Shown in pieces: positions 61,801 to 64,000 of a stretch of DNA of 64,000 nucleotides. Within the stretch, counting starts at the first letter, position 1. Every line of letters starts with the position of its first letter. Source of the DNA: Branchiostoma floridae (Eukaryota > Chordata > Leptocardii > Amphioxiformes > Branchiostomatidae); the NCBI RefSeq assembly GCF_000003815.2, contig NC_049979.1, forward strand, positions 14,380,567 through 14,444,566, written 5' to 3'. Below the pieces are notes generated by a model. It was not told the origin of the DNA. It saw only the letters and a list, made by a program, of their open reading frames with translations, and made no database searches. The position numbers and the translations under genes were made by a program.

Positions 61801-63596
61801 TCTGAAAGCAAATGAATATCTGGCTAAAGGAAATGGTATATCCTTTTAAAAAATGCATCTTTCAACAATTTTATGTGGGCTGAAATAAGAGGGTCACATA
61901 ATGACTGACATTTTTTTCCAAACAAAGTGTTACTTTTGACTGCATTGTCATAAAAAATTTATGCCACATGAATTAAATATTTCCCCTGTACCCATAGATT
62001 GATTAGCCAATGCTCTATATAACTCTATTCTATCCCCAATGTTGTACATATATTGCTCTAAGAGTCAAGATTGCTCAATTTGTCATTTCTTTACACCTTT
62101 TATCTAAATCTGGAAGGTTTTATCCCATTTTAAAAAGAGTTATTTTCTAGGGGTTTTATCTACCAGTAGTTCATTTTAAAAAGAATTGTTTTGTTCAATG
62201 TTATTCTTTATAAAACTGTACTTTTGATTTTATTGATACAGTAAATGATGCTATCAAGTTTATGGGATCATTTCCTGAAGTTTTGTATTTTGACCCTATC
62301 CAGCTGACTTCTGATGGGGTCATTGGTAATGTGGCAGTCTATGACTAATTAATTATTATGCAGATTATGCATTGTTATGCAGATGAGAGTAACTAGCTGC
62401 TTGATTAGATCTCTGCAAGCCATTCAAATTAGACCCTTTGGTAGTACATTGTATTTCTCTTTTGTCAGGGTTTAATAATACCTGTTTACTTTGAATAAAG
62501 CTTGAAAAGCATGATAAAATATGTCTTCCCAAGAACTAACAATAGGGGGCTCCTTATCAGATGTTTTTTGAGAAAGCTTGCAGCAATAGACATGCAAGGA
62601 GCTGCATGATACAACATAACCAGCTGCTGTACGTGCCTGCAAAGGTGGTGCTGAGAGTTGTAAGTTGTTACCCCAGGTGCGGGTACAGATATGAGTACAG
62701 AAAAAAAAGGCGAGGGATATCATCATCTGAAAGGATATCAAATGCACAGTGACACACCCACCTTCTTCCAAACTGGCACTTGTCTGCAGAGGGGGAGTAT
62801 CGGTATCACTCTTCTGTTTCTTCTGAGGGTTCTGAGTGATTTTCTCATCCTGTGAGTCCAGATTCCTCGTGGTCTGCATGGATGGGCTGCGGGCTACCTG
62901 CTCCGCCACTGGTGGTGAGGATGGGGTGGTGGGGACGGACTGTGAACCAGACTGTCTCTGTGTTTCAGCTTCACCCTCTACAGCTGCTGCGGCACCCCCC
63001 TCCCCATCAGTCAGGCCTCCCTCCCCACTAGCCAAACCTGTCACACTAATAGTCTTCACTGCTGTGCTATCTGCATCCTTTGCAGGTGTAGCCTCCACCT
63101 CCATCGCCTCTGTCACAGCAGATTCTGCACCCACCTGTCCTCCCTGTACTACCTCCATTCCTTCTGTATCCTTTACTGTGTCCTGGTCGGACGTTTCCCC
63201 TTGTTCCTGATGCATTTCTGCTCCCGTCTGCTCGCCCTCCGCGGCAGCACTGTTAGCTTGTGTTGGCTCATCATCGCCCATAACATGATCCTGCGGCCCG
63301 CTGTCCCTGGGGCCATCTTCCTCTCCCTGTGCACCGTTATTATCACCGCTAACAACGCCCCCAACTCCCTCACTCGTGCTTACTCCTTCCCCTGCTGTAC
63401 TATCCATTATCACCTTTTCTGAGTCTTCCCCATATTTTTTCGAAGTCAACTGTGCTTGTTGGTCACCTCCCACTGTTTCGTCCACAACCTCCGAGCGCTT
63501 TTCCTCCTCCTCCCGGGGCGATCCCTTCTCCGCATCGCCGCTAGCTACTGCGGTTTGGCCGCCAACATGGGCGGTTTCGCCTCCGTTTTCTGCCAT
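49840..63596 (-). CDS. STON2-like: Stonin (stonin-1/stonin-2 pro-orthologue), AP-2-associated endocytic sorting adaptor
   Basis: Six coding exons in transcript order: 62762-63596, 61208-61375, 60428-60637, 51077-55072, 50612-50683, 49840-50144. All five introns are phase 1 and the joined frame is open for about 1861 codons. The C-terminal third is the stonin homology and mu-homology region: EDGWYLMLRVPEKKKFIG, WTPTYTRL, YKEKRLLRPRAIIDH, then RQDIIPNKSDEWIKL, VPCENIMIRLPVPDLWMK, and ending KSIVRSISV, EKWVRYKAHYSYKVAIE. Upstream is a long disordered part with a WVPF motif, eight DPF, two NPF and four FxDxF (FEDAF) motifs, all classes known to bind AP-2 ears or EH domains. Stonins sort synaptotagmin and other cargo in clathrin endocytosis at the plasma membrane. 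Vertebrate stonins are under 1000 aa, so this one is about twice as long. The acceptor of exon 2 (61375 or 61372) and whether exon 1 always belongs to this gene are the uncertain points. Confidence 0.9.
51077..55072 (-). CDS. STON2-like: Large stonin exon: adaptor motifs, stonin homology and most of the mu-homology domain
   Basis: One 3996-base exon encodes 1332 residues. Near its start is SEAGWVPFVDDT (WVxF type), then WIGFEF. The middle is rich in Pro, Ala and Ser with DPF and NPF motifs. FEDAFVP, FEDAFVP, FEDAFVV and FEDSFVP lie at about 53560, 53485, 53410 and 53335. From about 52210 downward the folded stonin/mu-homology region begins. The frame stays open past the acceptor up to 55277, but the TTTTGCAG acceptor at 55073 and phase agreement with exon 3 show that this extension is intron. 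An internal ATG (MSDSSSFLAS) near 55042 could serve a shorter isoform. Confidence 0.92.
55073..60427 (-). other. Stonin intron 3 (5.4 kb)
   Basis: AT-rich, with only short open frames and no recognisable domain. A small tandem repeat lies at 55455-55510. Confidence 0.6.
55455..55510 (+). repeat. Short tandem repeat, period about 21
   Basis: CAGTTGATATTACATATGAAA is followed by a one-base variant and a partial third copy (CAGCTGATAT). Confidence 0.7.
60638..61207 (-). other. Stonin intron 2
   Basis: About 570 bases between phase-1 borders (donor CTG|GTTACC, acceptor CCCCCAG|CC). Nothing else was seen. Confidence 0.6.
61376..62761 (-). other. Stonin intron 1
   Basis: About 1.4 kb containing the 163-base tandem duplication. 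The acceptor is the least certain splice site of the gene: ACCAAG|GAGG fits the phase but has a weak pyrimidine tract. Confidence 0.5.
61582..61933 (+). repeat. Near-identical 163-base tandem duplication
   Basis: 61609-61771 and 61772-61933 are almost identical, differing by one substitution (AGGATCAC versus AGGGTCAC) and a few bases near TGACATTTT. A further partial copy of the unit start (GGCTGACAGTAATGCTTGG) precedes them at about 61588. Confidence 0.92.
62762..63596 (-). CDS. STON2-like: First stonin coding exon, acidic low-complexity N-terminus
   Basis: The ATG at 63596 sits in a strong Kozak context (GCGATGG). The 278 residues are rich in Glu, Asp, Gly, Ala, Thr and Gln, begin MAENGGETAHVGG, and are predicted disordered. 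There is no known domain. The exon ends at a clear donor GAAG|GTGGGT in phase 1, matching the phase of the next exon. The open frame running on to 62472 is intronic. An alternative is that it is the first exon of a separate transcript. Confidence 0.7.
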
Positions 63597-64000
63597 CGCA
63601 CCAGCTCCAATTCACACAAAAAATTAAGTAGACTATCAGAACATAGTTAGCTTCATTGTCAGCACTTCTTACTCGGCGTCGCGGCTAAACACGATTGGAT
63701 AATGTAATTTTGTCAGTCGCGAAGGTCGCCGACTCACTCGTGTACCGCCATCTTGTTTTGAGCTACCATCCCCATCTCGCGTTTGCGGGGATCACATGAC
63801 GTCATACTCATAGCGTGAATCCGGCCTGGCTCAGGTAAGGTAAAAATCTCTATGGAAGCACACTTACAGGTACGTGTCGGAGCAGCACTTGTGTTGTTTA
63901 ACAGACATTCCGTAGGAGAACTATGATGCTATTGAATACCAAGATATTAATGGCTAGAATTCGTTTTCCAATCTACCATCTACAAATCTCTTGCACTGGG
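63597..64000. promoter_or_regulatory. Stonin promoter and 5' UTR, possibly bidirectional
   Basis: A YY1-type motif (AAGATGGCGG on the minus strand, 63745-63755) and a perfect palindromic CRE/ATF site ATGACGTCAT (63796-63805) lie 150-210 bases upstream of the stonin ATG in CpG-containing, TATA-less sequence. On the plus strand CTCAG|GTAAGG at 63834 is a strong splice donor that could end the first non-coding exon of a divergent gene. Nothing identifiable follows before the window ends. Confidence 0.45.

Noticed and set aside
62472..62761. C-terminal continuation of the MAENGGE.. open frame
   Set aside because: It follows a clear GAAG|GTGGGT donor and changes from acidic low-complexity to random-looking composition, so it is intron.
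1..64000. CRISPR arrays, operons, bacterial promoters or ribosome binding sites
   Set aside because: The sequence is spliced animal DNA. No regularly spaced identical repeats with unique spacers were seen.

Overview
This is eukaryotic, animal genomic DNA with spliced genes, GT-AG introns and three runs of N (assembly gaps). It holds four recognisable genes. I read it as an invertebrate deuterostome, most likely a cephalochordate (amphioxus). There is one glycoprotein-hormone receptor next to one TFIIA alpha/beta gene and one stonin, which is the single-copy ancestral form of a neighbourhood that vertebrates carry in duplicate. The species call is inference, because no marker sequence was compared.

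Layout. At 549-2036 (+) are the last three coding exons of MRPL49, a mitochondrial large-subunit ribosomal protein; its 5' end is missing or outside the window. From 2.0 to 14.9 kb there is about 13 kb without a convincing gene, carrying foldback elements, diverged repeats, a tRNA-like SINE head and one gap. At 15080-32930 (+) is a complete ten-exon glycoprotein-hormone receptor gene (TSHR/FSHR/LHCGR type, 971 aa) with a leucine-rich ectodomain split over small phase-2 exons and one large exon for hinge, 7TM domain and tail. From 32.9 to 38.9 kb lie 3' UTR and intergenic DNA. At 38914-43807 (-) is GTF2A1 (TFIIA alpha/beta), with two 100-N gaps in its middle. From 43.8 to 49.8 kb there are repeats and probably the stonin 3' UTR. 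At 49840-63596 (-) is a six-exon stonin gene (about 1861 aa). The right edge holds its promoter and perhaps the first exon of a divergent gene.

The genes do not form one pathway. They act in mitochondrial translation, hormone reception, basal transcription and clathrin/AP-2 endocytic sorting. What links them is position. Receptor(+), TFIIA(-), stonin(-) is the order and relative orientation of human TSHR-GTF2A1-STON2 and of human LHCGR-GTF2A1L-STON1, so the window looks like the unduplicated chordate block.

The main points for follow-up are: unusual features of the receptor hinge (Gly-Trp-Pro repeat, a basic cleavage-like site, no sulfotyrosine motif) and tail (PDZ-type end); a four-copy FxDxF array in stonin; a conserved Taspase1 site in TFIIA; a histone-promoter-like octamer/CCAAT/TATA module inside a GTF2A1 intron; and a perfect 32-bp palindrome whose half-site recurs nearby. 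I saw no CRISPR array, rRNA, intact tRNA or intact transposase or polymerase gene.
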